Both the position numbers and the translations under genes were made by a program. Below, one piece after another: positions 45,460-57,657 of a stretch of DNA of 64,000 bases. Below the pieces are notes generated by a model. It was not told the origin of the DNA and made no database searches. It saw only the letters and a list, made by a program, of their open reading frames with translations. Where the stretch lies: contig OZ018408.1 of the NCBI GenBank assembly GCA_963969595.1, positions 1,860,001-1,924,000 of the forward strand, written 5' to 3'. This DNA is from Neckera pumila. Lineage: Eukaryota; Streptophyta; Bryopsida; Hypnales; Neckeraceae. The stretch's first letter is position 1, and every line of letters starts with the position of its first letter.

Positions 45460-46344
45460 TGAAATTGGAGGGAAGATATTGTGCAAATGCAAAGTATGTT
45501 AAGCTATAGTTTTGCATCATAAAAGCATGTTTTTAGGATATGACATTGACAACAATACAATCGTAGAGGCATTGTGTACTCTAATGTTTTTTCTTTAAAG
45601 TTTTCAGCAATCATAAATAAGCATCTTGAATTTGCATTAGTTTTCAAAGTATTTGAATGGCTTTGTTATGGTGTTCAATGTCTAGAGCTTTGATATTTGG
45701 ATGGGCGCAACATTAACGAGTATGTATATTTATATGTCTATTTGTTACAAATTGCAAAGTGTACAAAAGAAAGAGATGTTGTATTAATCAAAACAGATGT
45801 TTGTGGGCTTGTCCTATATGTGTTGTCTGTATTGGAATTTGAGAGTGTACATGATTTATAAATTAAAGATTGAATTGCTAGTCCATAATTTGATGGATAA
45901 AATTTATTAGTATTAGTATTGTTTGTCCATTTGATAATTGGAAATTCTCTTTCAATGAAGCATTGGAAGATATATCATATTTTAGAAGTAGGAGTGTAGA
46001 AAGTGAATTCTAGGAGATATCATATTTTGGAAATAGGAGTGTAGAAAGTGAGTTTAAGACTTTCATATAGTAATCTTTGTAGGAATGGCCAAATGGCCAA
46101 ACATCTTTATGGCGGTAGTATGGTTCAAGTGAGCATGTTCATACATATATTCTTTAGGTTTACTTAAGTTGGCATGGTTGTTTTCTATTTCATTGCCCAT
46201 ATATTGGTGTTGGTTATAAATTTGCATATAAAGTTTAAGTGTCTAATTTGTTCTTGACCCCTTTTTTGCAAATTTTTCCTTCTCTGTTATATACACATAT
46301 AAGGAATACACCATAAACCAACAACAATTCAATTCAATTCATTT
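45460..46344. other. Intergenic, no gene seen
   Basis: AT-rich. A near-repeat of about 30 bp (GGAGATATCATATTTTGGAA) occurs around 45,967 and 46,014. Nothing coding. Confidence 0.45.
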
Positions 46345-46931
46345 CTAATACAAGTACTAAGTTTTAGAAAAAAAATATTTTTGGACACATGTAATTAAAG
46401 GATCTTGTAGTAAACTGGTTTGGAAAGATGTGAATTTTTTTTTAGAAATTTCCACCTTGTAGATTGCAAGATAATAGCATTTGAATTGACAAAAATCCTT
46501 TTTTTGTCCCTGCAAAAAAATGGGCAACTGCCCTTCACAAGGTCACATTTGTATAAAAAAATGTTCAAAATGGTGGTTACTCTTTTTGGATTCATTTTTC
46601 TAGACAAGTTGGATACATGCTTGAAAAACTGAGATAATTTGGAATTGTACAACATGTACAAAAAAAATAGTAAGTAGAAAGAAGTAGAGAATAATTTAAA
46701 ATACTAAATTGTCAAGAATTAATTATGGAATTAAAAAATGCCAATCCCAACAGTCGTAATGTTGTAATAATTAATCTACACCCACTTTTTTTATTTTTCC
46801 TCAAAAATATTATAAACTGAGTTAATAAAGAACTTCAAAGTTTATTCTAGAGTAAAGATTCTATAGCTACCCGCAAACAAAAACTCCTCATAATTTCATC
46901 AATCAAAATAGAATGATTCAAAGCTTCCGTG

Positions 46932-46965
<34 letters not shown>

Positions 46966-47010
46966 TAAATCTGGAGAACCAATTTCAAATTTTTACTTTG
47001 TTTAAAAGTG
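46345..47010 (+). mobile_element. 0.9 kb TIR element, copy D, partial
   Basis: Follows copy A from about its position 985 to 1,625 (for example GATTGCAAGATA followed by GCATTTGAATT), but both terminal repeats are missing. A (TA)n tract near 46,930 is inserted. Confidence 0.5.
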
Positions 47011-47315
47011 ATATTTTAAGAATTTTGGTAGCTGCTTGCCAAGCATTGAAAATCACATATCATACAATAAATTTTTAACCATGCAGTCAAAATTTAAAGA
47101 AATTGGAAGCTAATCCTTGGACAAATGTTGTGTGAAAATTTAAAATAAAATAAATAAAAACTCCATTTATAGTGAGCTGCCCAAAATCTCTATGTTACCA
47201 AAAAACAGTATTTGAACATTTGGGGATTTAGATATGGGGCTTCAAAGATTAAAGTTAAATAGACTATAAACTCTATCTCCATATTCTTAAATTAACTTGA
47301 AATTACATCTTCATG

Positions 47316-47618
47316 TTACATTAGAGAAAAATCCAACCCCTTAGAGGCCGTTCGAAGTTGACATGCCACGCTATTTTTTGCATGGCCTGTCAACTTCAAA
47401 AAATGCTCTTGGTGAGCAGTCAACTTTTGCAAATTATTATTATTATTATTTTTTAAATTAAATTTATTTTTTTTAATAATTTTTATTCAGAATTCTGGAT
47501 TCCTGCACCACTGCTGCTGCAGTTTCAGTAGGGTGGAAATACGAGAATTTTTTTTTTCAAGGTACATTGAAGGGCTGTGGAGCAGCCCTCCAAAGGCCTG
47601 AAATTTCCTCTAATGTAA
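47316..47618. mobile_element. MITE with CATTAGAG ends (M3)
   Basis: 303 bp. The left end TTACATTAGAGAAAAATCC and the right end on the other strand TTACATTAGAGGAAATTTC are inverted copies. An internal hairpin GTTGACATGCC/GGCCTGTCAAC lies at 47,356-47,396. Ends are shared with M4 and M5. Confidence 0.65.
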
Positions 47619-49011
47619 TTTGTTAGCTCATTTATTTTACGAAGGTAAACCTCTCTATTCACAGGATGTGATAATTTTTTCTACTTTTGGTCAATGTCTT
47701 GCATTATTTTGATATATACAATACTGACTGTCTAGTACCATGGCACAATTTCAACCAACCAACTTTCATAATAGATTTTTTTCTTGATTCTTTTTGAATG
47801 TGTCCACTTTATTATCCATACTATCTATCTACATCTATACTCACCATATTATAAAATATTCATATAATCCCTATCTATTAAGGCTAACTTATCAGTAAAA
47901 TTCCTACTACGTGATGTTTTTATATAGCCAACAAAATCGTGAAATTAAGTTACCACATGCTAGTTTCTTGACCTTTGGCACTATGTAAATATTAATTGTC
48001 AATACATGTATAAGAATGCACAACTTTTGACTCAAATGTTGTTGTAACTGGGACTCATGAACTTCCACGTGTACAAATGGAAATATCTGTAAAAGTATTG
48101 TTGACTTTAATAGATTGTGAAGTAACTTTTTTGTGATAATACAACCTAATTGTTAAGGCAATCTAATGTCACTATTTTGTGTAGTTTGTAAATATTAGAG
48201 TATGCAGCATTTCATGGACCTACATATCATCCAAAGTTTTGCTTATTTGAAATAAGTAAATCTTGCTTTTCAACTCACATAGTTTTATAAAAAAACGACT
48301 ATGATCTCCCTAAGATTATGACTCTTGATAATAGAAAAAGGCAAATTTCCTAAAAGGTTGAAAATAGGTTTTATTGCTTTACTTATCCTTTGAGAAGAAT
48401 AAAGGCCTTCTTACATGTTGGCCTAGTTTGGTTCTTTTGTGCAAATTGAAGTCATAAGACAAAATAGATGGGAAATTTCGTTAAAATGGCGGTATTCCGT
48501 GTGCCATTTTGACGGCGTGCCATTTTGACCATCTAGGACAGGCATAGATTTTAGAACAGCTGTTCTAAACCATCTAGGACAGGTATAGATTTCAGAACGA
48601 CCATTCGGAACTGCAAAAGTGCCAAAGTTCTGGAATGCTGCCATTTTAATGAAATTTACCATATAGGCTCCACTAATTGTCTTGCCTATCATCAATAAGC
48701 AAAAAAATAGGAGTTCGTATTTTATCTATATTGGTGGACAATCCCATTGGTCGAGATTGGTCAATCTTGAGGAAATCAATACGTGTGGAATTCTTATTGT
48801 ATCCCTCCCCACCTATTGGGTCCACAAGAAAGTGGAATTGCTTACTTGAATCTATAATACCTCTTGTGAAGTTTGTCCATCTACTAATATAACAAAGGAG
48901 AATCTCCTTACATGTATTAGTAGGTGGGTGCGTTCATCTATACCAAATCACAGGAAACACATTTATATTCTTTCTATATAATTGTGAAATGCACAAACAT
49001 TGATGGAATTT

Positions 49012-49430
49012 AGGGTCAATTTACACTAGGGCCAAACCAAGGACCAGAAGCACTCCAAGGTACTCCAATTTGTTGGATGTGAGTCATGTGACCATACAAA
49101 GCGAGAGTCTAAGACAAAAAATAATAATGACACTTTGCATGGTCTTGGTATAAATTCAAAAGAGACCATAGTTGAGCCATATCCATGTATTATTAGAGTT
49201 GACATTGTCAACAACAAGATCAATGAAATAGACAAAATCTATGGCTGTGAGGTTTTACCCCACCATGCATTCCTAGAAATCTATTAGGCCTATCTAAAAG
49301 AGGTGGTATGAAAGAAAAAAGCTTTTGGAAACCAGCAAAACATTATTTACTTTGGCTATGTAGGATTCCAATTATATAAACTTTTCATCCATAAAAAATG
49401 ACTTGGGCCTTGGCCAAAGTGTAAACCCAA
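49012..49430. mobile_element. MITE with GGG..TTTACACT ends
   Basis: About 419 bp. The left end GGGTCAATTTACACTAGGG and the right end on the other strand GGGTTTACACTTTGGCC are inverted, both continuing into CCAA. Related ends occur near 22,345 and 22,860. No coding capacity. Confidence 0.5.
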
Positions 49431-49441
49431 CTTAGACCATG

Positions 49442-49790
49442 CATTAGAGAAAATTTCAGGCCTTTGGAGAGCTGCCCTGAAATTTACTTTTTTTTTTGCT
49501 CAAAAATTCTTTTTTCTCCTATTTCTGCGCAGCAATTCCTGCTGTGACAGTGGCGAAGGAACCGAAATTTGCAAATAAAAATCATTTAATTTTTATTAAA
49601 ATCTTAAGAAAATATATTTTTTTGAAATTAAAAAAAAAAAAATTCTGCGAAATTTGACTGCTTTGGTGGACAGTTAGCCACTCTGACTACTCACTGCAGC
49701 AGTCAACTGGAGTGACAGACCAAGCTTTTTTTAAAAGCTTGGTTTGTCACTCTGGAGCAGCCCTCCGGAGGGCTGATATTTCTTCTAATG
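49442..49790. mobile_element. MITE with CATTAGAG ends (M4)
   Basis: 349 bp. CATTAGAGAAAATTTCAGG at the left; on the other strand CATTAGAAGAAATATCAG at the right. Near the right end is a strong hairpin, GACCAAGCTT against AAGCTTGGT, extended by GAGTGACA/TGTCACTC (about 49,710-49,755). Same family as M3 and M5. Confidence 0.65.
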
Positions 49791-52700
49791 ACCTATCTCT
49801 CTACCAATCTTTGCTTTGATAATTCAAGAGGCCTCTAATTTAGCCTTGGTATAAGAACACCCACATTGTCACACTAAAAATTTGGTTGCTTTGGCTCTTG
49901 GCGCACCCAGACTGAAAATGCTCCTATCCACCCTCACAGGCCACGGATAAAATTCTTGAGTGGCCCACCCAAAATTGAGCTTGGCACAGACTCCTTCAAT
50001 GTTGATCATCACCCTTTCCGTGACCCCCAATTTGGGATTCACTCTTGAGGTCTCACCATTCCAACAACTCATTGGACAAGCAGTAATAGAAGACACACAA
50101 ATAGTATCCTTGACTTTATGAATAGTAGCCCACCTATCATTGAGGGTGTTGGATATTCCACTTCACAGTGGGGACTTGGCAAGTGGAATCAGCAAAGAGA
50201 TATATGAAACCCGTAATCAAACATTTGATGAGTCACATGATTTTCCGTGTGACGGGGGCGATGCTCTAATAAAACCGGACTTCATTCTCCTCAGTACTTC
50301 CACAGTGACTGCTGATTGGTGGAACATCTTCTTCTGCCCACGGGACTCCCCATGGACGAGTCCACCCGAAGCCTTCAGTCCCCGAGTTGACAAGCAGACT
50401 GACTTCTGTAATAACTCCCCTGTGGAAGTCAGTGCAGTCTATCATCCATTTCTTTTTGAACTGATTTCGATTCCTCTCTCCTCAGTCCTCAATCCTCACT
50501 GGTGTGGTGTATAACAGTATTAGGGTACACCGTATGTACACATGTTTTTCTCATGGGTGCAATAATAGAACTCTTACTAGACTCCAATTTGCAAGGACTG
50601 AAATGGACAGGATTCGCTGGCTATGCCCTGGACTTGTGGCCATGACGTGTCAGTTGTGTTTCATGCAGCGAGCATCTCAACTAATAAAGGGTGAATAACT
50701 TAACTTCAACGTTGAAATTAGGGCCTCCATGCAACCAGCGCTGGCTTCACCAATACTATAAGTTAGTGCATCATCACCGAAGCATGTGCCGTCTAACCGA
50801 CCTCAATATTGTTAATAAGTAACTTAACCCCTGAGCGCCCAGCCCGTGAATAGGGAACTGGGGTCCCAGACGACCTACTTGCAATCGAATTGGCACCGAG
50901 GACTGGAAATTGAGATCCAGGGAAGTTCACCGTTGAAATGTCTAGTAGAAAACTACTTGAAGGTGCTGGGATAGATTGCATGTGTTTTGACCGTATGACA
51001 AAAAAGACCGCTGGATCGGACGGAGGTCTCAGTCCTTTGGCTCCCTGAGAATGCGGGAGACGCAACTTCCCAGTCCACTGAAATTAAGTTACTGTGGAGT
51101 CTCAGTTGACGTAGCAACTTACAGTACAATCAGTGATCAGTCCCCACGTAGCACTCCACACACAGTGACATTGTGGACATTGTGGGCTCACCAAATCCAT
51201 TCGGCCTACTAAGTTAGCTCACTCACGAATCCAACCAACAGTAACAAGTAGAGAACCCGGCCAACAATTTCAAACAGGCTAGCCGGCAATCATGTCTTCC
51301 CGCATATTCAACTGAAGAATTCTCTCCCAGGCATCGACACTCCGTGTAAGGTACTGCTTTTTCAGCTTGTTGGAGACGCTTTCTGGATCAGTCTTAGGAT
51401 GCTGCGATTTGCAGAACCTTATGCATGTTTGTTGCACACTTCACCGCTGATTTCAGTGGCCACTTCAACTGCGCATCGAATGAGCCCATTAGCGCCGGAT
51501 TTGACCGTACCAATCTTCATATTACAACTACCGAAGGTGGCTGTGACCATTTAAGAGCTGATTGAGTTTTTAAGGAAGCTAAACTCCTTGAAACACTTTT
51601 CAATAAATTTTTGTAGGAAGAAAAATGGAATTGGCATCCAATGCGAGCCGTTACATATTTGTCGGACCTTTGTAGAATTAGTTATGAATTTCTGAAGTTG
51701 AAACGCAAAAAACACTAAAAGCGACCACTTCTTAAAATGTGCACTAGATTTAAGGCCATGTGACCTATTCCAGAAAAAAAAAAGGTTTTAATCCAACCTG
51801 ACCAGTTTTGCTTGAATTAGACTAAAATGCACTACTAACTAATAGTCCCAAATGAATGACCTAAGGTATTTTGGATAAAACTAAAATATAAATTAAAGTA
51901 TGTCTTTCATATTTTTTTCAAGGTTTTCATCTGAAGGGGTTATGTAATGCAATAAAAATATTTACCTAAGTGCCATTATGTTTTCCCTTAAAATAAAAAT
52001 TATATATATGGTCGAGTTTGAAAATATTTATAAATATTATTCAAATCAATTTCAAACGCTTCCCTTTTAAAGATTCATCAAAATACAATTTATTTGTTTA
52101 GTACGTGATTATGTAACAATTGACTAATTCAATTCCATCTTGCATTGATTTGTACAAAATGTTCAAAATTAGATTATGAAACATTATTGTCTTTCTATAA
52201 TAGTAAATTCTTAACACTTCAATAATATTGTATATTTTTTGTTCATTTCCTTGTACAAGGAGTAAGACAATAGCAATCTCAATCTTACAATACATGTATT
52301 TAAATCTCAAAAGCTCGTGCAAATTCGAAGAATAAGAAACCTATAGAACTTAAGATCTTATATTCAAATGATTTTCTTACCAAAATTATATTTGCCTAAA
52401 ACCTCTAAGTCTCCATTCTTCTTCTTCTTGAGGCTTCTTAGGGGTTAAATATAATAAATTTTACTTTGTATGAAAATTGATAGAAAAGAGCTTTCTCTCG
52501 GGTACGCAACTCCCATATTATATGGCCCTGATTATAATCACTTATAATGCATTTTAGTCCAATCTCAAAGGACATAATATGTTTTAATGTAGAAAATTCT
52601 TGTAGCCCTTTTAACAAGGAATCCAAAAATATAATTATATAAATGAAATGAATATTTTTGAGGACAATAATAGCATTAAAAATCTAATTATATGAGTTTT

Positions 52701-54489
52701 TTTAATACATGTATCATAGGACAAGCTACCCAGCTTTGGGGGCTTTTTAATAAAATTTTAATTTTAATTGAAGGGAACTTTTTGTAAGGATTTTAAAAAA
52801 CTACGCATAGGTTTTCCAATTCTTTATATATATTGTGAGGTTTTTTTCTAATATAGATGGAACCCAAAATTTTCTACATTTAGTTTTTTTTTAATTTAGT
52901 CTTCACCCAACTTTTTGATCTTTTTAATTTGATATAATTTTTACAAAAGCTGTCCTCTAAGCCTTTTTAATGCCAATGACCCCCACAAATAATAAAAGAG
53001 TTGCGTACCCGGGAGCTTTCTATTTGTTACCCTATAATATTCTAGAGTTTTCCTAAAAATTATGAAATGTCCGCACCACAGGCCCTCCTGCCTTGCGCCC
53101 CGGATATTCCAGCCCCGCGCGCCCCATCCGGAGTCTGCCCTCACATGCGCGCCCTCATGGCGTGCCGGGTTTTGCCAAGGGGCCGTGGCTCTAACTTAGC
53201 CACGGGCCCAGCCCCTTAGTCAAGACCCCGTTACATCCTTCCAATTGGATCCTTTTTCACTTCTTATTCTACATTAATTGCATATGAAATCTTATTCAAC
53301 TTGAATTGTCAATAATGATGCTAAAAAAACTTTTGATTCTAACTTGCAACTTACCTGCAATGTGAGATCTCAATGTGATTTGAACATACCTGCAATCATA
53401 CCTTATTGTCATTCCAAAATATACAAATATTCAAGTTGAAAAAAAAATTAGGTCAACTCTAATTATTTAGAGCTTGGAGCAAGATTTAGGTTGTAAATCA
53501 TATTTTTGTTCAGTATGTTCTACCAAAAAAAAATTATTCAATTGAAAGTGTCATTATATTATTCAGAACGGTTGGGAGTTCTACCATCCAGTAATAGGCA
53601 AACTATTTTGTCGTTGAGTTCAATGTTGAAAATTCAACACTGAGGTCACTCAGCGATGGAGAAGAAGCTAACATTGACCAATACCGGTAGTAAGCAGTTC
53701 GACCACATTCTAATCGGTGTTGAAATATGAGCCAACATAAATCATAATGTTCAGATTGCACTCAGGCAAGTGGGACCATTACTGATTAGTCAATAATGTT
53801 AGGGCACCCATTTCTCGTCATGATTTTCAAGTAAAAACGTTTCCAACACTTAAGTGCCCACAATAAGGTTATCTGGAATCTACTGTAAAAAGTTGAGCAG
53901 GCTACATGTTCCTAGATAATCACAATGTACTGTTAACAGGCAACTCCTGTAGCACTGTCTGGCACTTGCAAAGTACTTTGTCGCAACAGCACATTCTGAG
54001 AAAAACAGAAATTGAAATAATCAAGGATAGAAACGTAGTTCCTCTTTGGCAAAGACATCACAATGACTCTGATTTCCAAGAGTAGAGCATCGATGAGTAC
54101 ATCAAAACCAGGACACAAAGACATACTTTTTGACACTTGGCCTCAAAGACTCATTTCTAGAACTAAATTTGCCCTCATCTCTGCACTTGTGAACCGCTAT
54201 CTGCAGAATGACTGATTTGCGACTACATGCATTTCGAATTCAACATCATAGAAGAGAATGACCAGGATATGAATTCAATAGTCAAAATTCACTCCGGGAG
54301 GTAGTGACAAGGTCAATTCGGAGCCCAACCCATCGAAGCATAGAAGAAACCAAACAACACAAAAGAGGTAGTTTCGTAACTCTCCAAGGTTTCAAACTTG
54401 AGCTCATGTGGCTCCAATATTTACAAGAAAAATGGAAGTTCACCTCAGAACGGGGTATTTCGCTGTTGAGAGTCTTTACCACAGCTGAA
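49791..54489. other. Intergenic, presenilin downstream side
   Basis: No gene recognised. A 75-codon minus frame (49,869-50,096) has no clear family. About 51,540-51,760 is a diverged relative of the interiors of M1 and M2. A GC-rich stretch lies at 53,080-53,215. The sequence just below 54,490 should include the presenilin 3' UTR. Confidence 0.4.
53080..53215. other. GC-rich island with hairpin
   Basis: A sudden GC-rich block within very AT-rich DNA, rich in GCGC. It ends in an inverted repeat, GGGGCCGTGGCT and AGCCACGGGCCCAGCCCC, around 53,178-53,215. Function unknown. Confidence 0.35.
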
Positions 54490-55893
54490 TCAGAAGAATA
54501 CGAGATTCGTGGACATGTCCAGAATGAATGGGTCCATGACAAGGCGCGCCAAGAAGTAAAACACGACCCCAAGAGAGATGGAGATCGGCAGAGCAGGCAG
54601 GGCTCGTTGCCAGACAGCCAGCAATATTAGCGTCGCCCCTAGACCTGCAACTATGGCGAGGTAGCAAGCATACACAGTCATCAGGTCATACATGGCCGCC
54701 CGCCCCACCAATACGCTATAGAAGACGAAGTCCCCCAGCCCTAGCTTAATTGCTCCAGAAAGCCCCAGCCCCTGAATTTCATCGTCCTCTTCTGAAGGTT
54801 GAGAACCTCCATTCATTGCTCGAGGTCCATGCTCTGCTTCCAACCTGTCTGGTGTTGCTGAAGAGCTCTGGGTTTGCCGTTGTACCAAAGGAGCCCTATC
54901 ATCGTCAACATGAGAATCGGGATTCTCAATTCTCATGGTAGAGAGGGCATGTAACGTGCCTGCGTCGCCAGTTGAAGAAAGTAACCGAGAACCGATGATT
55001 CCGACTTCAGGTTCAGTAGGAGGACCGGTGACAAGAGACTCCCCTGGATCCAGAGAATTATCACGCATAGGACTTTCTCCAAGGTCTATACCTGGAGATG
55101 CATTAGGTCCATTTGAAGTTTGCGACGATCTCGAGCGTCTCCATCGTCTCGCCCGGGGTCTCTCTGCATCCATTTGAGTTTGTGGAGGTGGCATCCGCAT
55201 CGTGCCTGCTGGAACATTAGGTCGAGCTTCGTATATAAGAGCCGGAATCTCTTCGTCTCGCTCAATTGCGAGCTCCACGAGCAAATTAAGAGGACCCCTC
55301 GGTGTCAACACAGCCACAACATCATACGCTGCCATGGCCAGAAGCAGCACCCATGTCGTCCACTCCGGGAGCTTCGTGAACCAGAAGGCCACGAGCATAC
55401 CAATGACGATCAGATACCCTTGAGTGACCATAATCGGCATTCGGCAGAAGAAAACAGCCGCGACGCCCACACTCGCGAAATTAATGGTACAAATCAAGAA
55501 CGTAATCACGTCGATAGGAATCGAGTATTTCCTGATGATCTGTAAGGCGACAATTCCGCCCATCCAGGCTAGCACTGTAAACGCCGAAAAGCCCATGTAG
55601 ATGCGAAGGCATCGAGTGCACCGGTAGTAGAACAAGACAACCAGCATGAATGTCACGAGCGTGACGATGACCACGAACACAAGTGCGTTCAACAATGCTC
55701 CCCCCAGCTTCTCGGAAAAGGAGTCGGAGGCTTGCTCGTTGTACACCATCATAGCTATGTTTGAAATCGGCGCATCATCTCCGTGAGGATCCAAGATGTG
55801 AACTAGAGAAACCACCAAAAACATGCATATCGAAACGGGCGTCACTATACCAACAATCTCACCCCCCACAACGTCAAGAATCCCCCTCTCCAT
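54490..55893 (-). CDS. Presenilin, intramembrane aspartyl protease, catalytic subunit of gamma-secretase
   Basis: Single-exon gene of 467 codons. The ATG at 55,893 gives MERGILDVVGGEIVG, the usual start of plant presenilins; an in-frame TTG just upstream was not used. Nine-helix aspartyl protease of endomembranes that with nicastrin, APH-1 and PEN-2 forms gamma-secretase. Catalytic Asp191 is in AAYDVVAVL (TM6), catalytic Asp388 in GLGD (TM7), and the PALP motif is at 433-436. Between TM6 and TM7 lies a hydrophilic loop of about 170 residues (210-378), acidic and Ser/Pro rich with an Arg-rich patch (RPRARRWRRSRS), as expected for the poorly conserved cytosolic loop. All catalytic elements and the hydrophobic C-terminus are intact, so it looks functional. 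Lack of introns is usual for plant presenilins. Confidence 0.95.
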   Translation of the reverse strand: MERGILDVVGGEIVGIVTPVSICMFLVVSLVHILDPHGDDAPISNIAMMVYNEQASDSFSEKLGGALLNALVFVVIVTLVTFMLVVLFYYRCTRCLRIYMGFSAFTVLAWMGGIVALQIIRKYSIPIDVITFLICTINFASVGVAAVFFCRMPIMVTQGYLIVIGMLVAFWFTKLPEWTTWVLLLAMAAYDVVAVLTPRGPLNLLVELAIERDEEIPALIYEARPNVPAGTMRMPPPQTQMDAERPRARRWRRSRSSQTSNGPNASPGIDLGESPMRDNSLDPGESLVTGPPTEPEVGIIGSRLLSSTGDAGTLHALSTMRIENPDSHVDDDRAPLVQRQTQSSSATPDRLEAEHGPRAMNGGSQPSEEDDEIQGLGLSGAIKLGLGDFVFYSVLVGRAAMYDLMTVYACYLAIVAGLGATLILLAVWQRALPALPISISLGVVFYFLARLVMDPFILDMSTNLVFF

Positions 55894-57238
55894 GACTCCA
55901 GAAATCAATTTGACCGTAAAATCTTCTTCCCAATCAGAGTGTGAAAATGGAGAAAACCCTAATACTTCTGCCCTTCATACTCACTCGGTCAATCGGCAAA
56001 CACTCAATGAACAGAGCTTCGACATCGACCAACCCATTTCTATCTCCCTGATGCCTCCCTGACTCCGTAGCTAACTGATGTTTGCGGTTCGAGTTCTGTG
56101 CACTGGGAACCCTAACTCTTCAATGAAATGATTTGCACCGAAAGACGCATTTGCAGAGCACAGAATCGCAACAGTGAATTGTCGGAAATCTTTGAAAATT
56201 CTGCTACTCCATCCACGGCGAACCCTGAAGCAATCAAGAATCCCAACCCTAATCGCCCAGCTCTGTCGGGATGTGTTTTGCGAACTCTCCACCACCACAA
56301 ACTTACAATGAACCAGAACGTAACAAGTCGTCACAAGTTTGGTTTGAGGAAGACCTACAGATAGACTACCCTAACATCACTATCTGTCACCAAATCAGCC
56401 AGTTACCAAGATACCAGTCCTCTCATCCCATAGCAACTTCTTCAAGCACGTCAAATCTAAGAGAAAATCCACGAAATCAAATGATTTAGCTGCTAATTCA
56501 TTTGATTCCCCACAACCTAACCTGCTGAAAATAATCGTAACCCTTCCGACAATTGCCTTTGAGCGTGAGGCAGCAATTTCGCAACTTACTTACTTAAGAA
56601 CACCAAGGGTTGCGCGATGCAGGGCCAAATAACGATGAGAATAATAAGTTACGCCGATCAGAAGCTCGCGCTGGCGTCAATTGGAAGGGCGTCAATCCCG
56701 CCGCGTGCGCGCAAAACCAAACCTGAGGAAAGAGTGATGAACTTGGAGAGGCCAAGACGGGGGTTTGGGGAAGAAACGAGACTCCGACAGAGAGGCACGA
56801 ATGAACGAACGAACTAAGAGAAAGCCCCGCGTAAGTGACGAACGAACGAAGAATGAAAGTCTCGTTCAAGAATGAAAGTCTCGTTGCATCTAGTAATTAC
56901 TTGGTTTCTTACAAAACAGATGGACACAATTCAATTTTTATTAAATCTTTTATACATTGTATTTCAATGAACCAAAAAGAGGCATCCCAATCCTTTTGTT
57001 CCCCCCTGTCGCTGTCAAATAACGTGAGCCGTTGGATATATTAATGTAAAAATATATTCCCCCCACGCACCATTGATTCCATTGAGTGTGGGGAGCGTGG
57101 ACCTTAGATTTGGTAAAAAAATTGAAAAAGGCTTTTGAAAGCCATCCATGTAACGCCGTTTCTGATAAAATCAGTAGCCGCTGATGCCGCCCGTGATAGG
57201 GTTTCACTTGGCTCTGGCACTTTGGTTTTGGTTTTGTA
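55894..57238. other. Presenilin upstream region
   Basis: Upstream of the minus-strand presenilin ATG; presumed 5' UTR and promoter. Frames here overlap each other on both strands and show no domains. A GC-richer segment with GCGCGC lies around 56,640-56,830. Confidence 0.4.
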
Positions 57239-57657
57239 TAAGGTAGAACCACCCATTCCCGATTAGGAATTTAATTGTGACCGGTCACTACAAGAAAAAG
57301 GGGTGTTTTAAGTATAATCCTAGTAGTATACTCTTTTAAGTGATGACCTTTAAGTAAGGTTTTTAGTAAAACTTTACTGAAAAGATTGTCTTTTTAGTAA
57401 AATTTTACTAAAAACCTTACTTAAAGGTCATTACTTAAAAGACGATATTACTAGGACTATACTTAAAACATCCCTTTTCTTGTAGTGGGTTCTAAAGATA
57501 GTACTCATTTTAGAACTTAAATGTAGGTACACTATAGATAGCTTATTGTTTGTTGACCAAAATAATAAGCTATCTATGATATAAGAACATTTTAGTTCTA
57601 AAATGAATACCGTCTTTAGAAACCGTTGCAATTAGGTCCCTAACTGGTTCTACCTTA
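57239..57657. mobile_element. MITE with TAAGGTAGAACCA ends, host of a nested MITE
   Basis: The left end TAAGGTAGAACCA and the right end TGGTTCTACCTTA are exact inverted repeats of 13 bp. The interior right of the nested element is itself a fold-back: TTCTAAAGATAGTACTCATT against AATGAATACCGTCTTTAGAA, with AGATAGCTTATT/AATAAGCTATCT in the middle. The same left end occurs at 22,451, and TAAGGTAG starts M1 and M2. Confidence 0.7.
57286..57487. mobile_element. CACTA-type fold-back MITE
   Basis: 202 bp, beginning CACTACAAGAAAAAGGGGTG and ending TTCTTGTAGTG. Almost the whole length is an inverted repeat around a short centre near 57,385. It is flanked by GGT at 57,283-57,285 and 57,488-57,490, the 3-bp duplication expected of CACTA elements. 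No coding capacity. Confidence 0.9.

Noticed and set aside
49869..50096. 75-codon minus-strand frame as a gene fragment
   Set aside because: Looks protein-like but I cannot tie it to a family, and no neighbouring exon was found.
54304..55545. Plus-strand frames over presenilin
   Set aside because: They are antisense shadows of the presenilin coding sequence.
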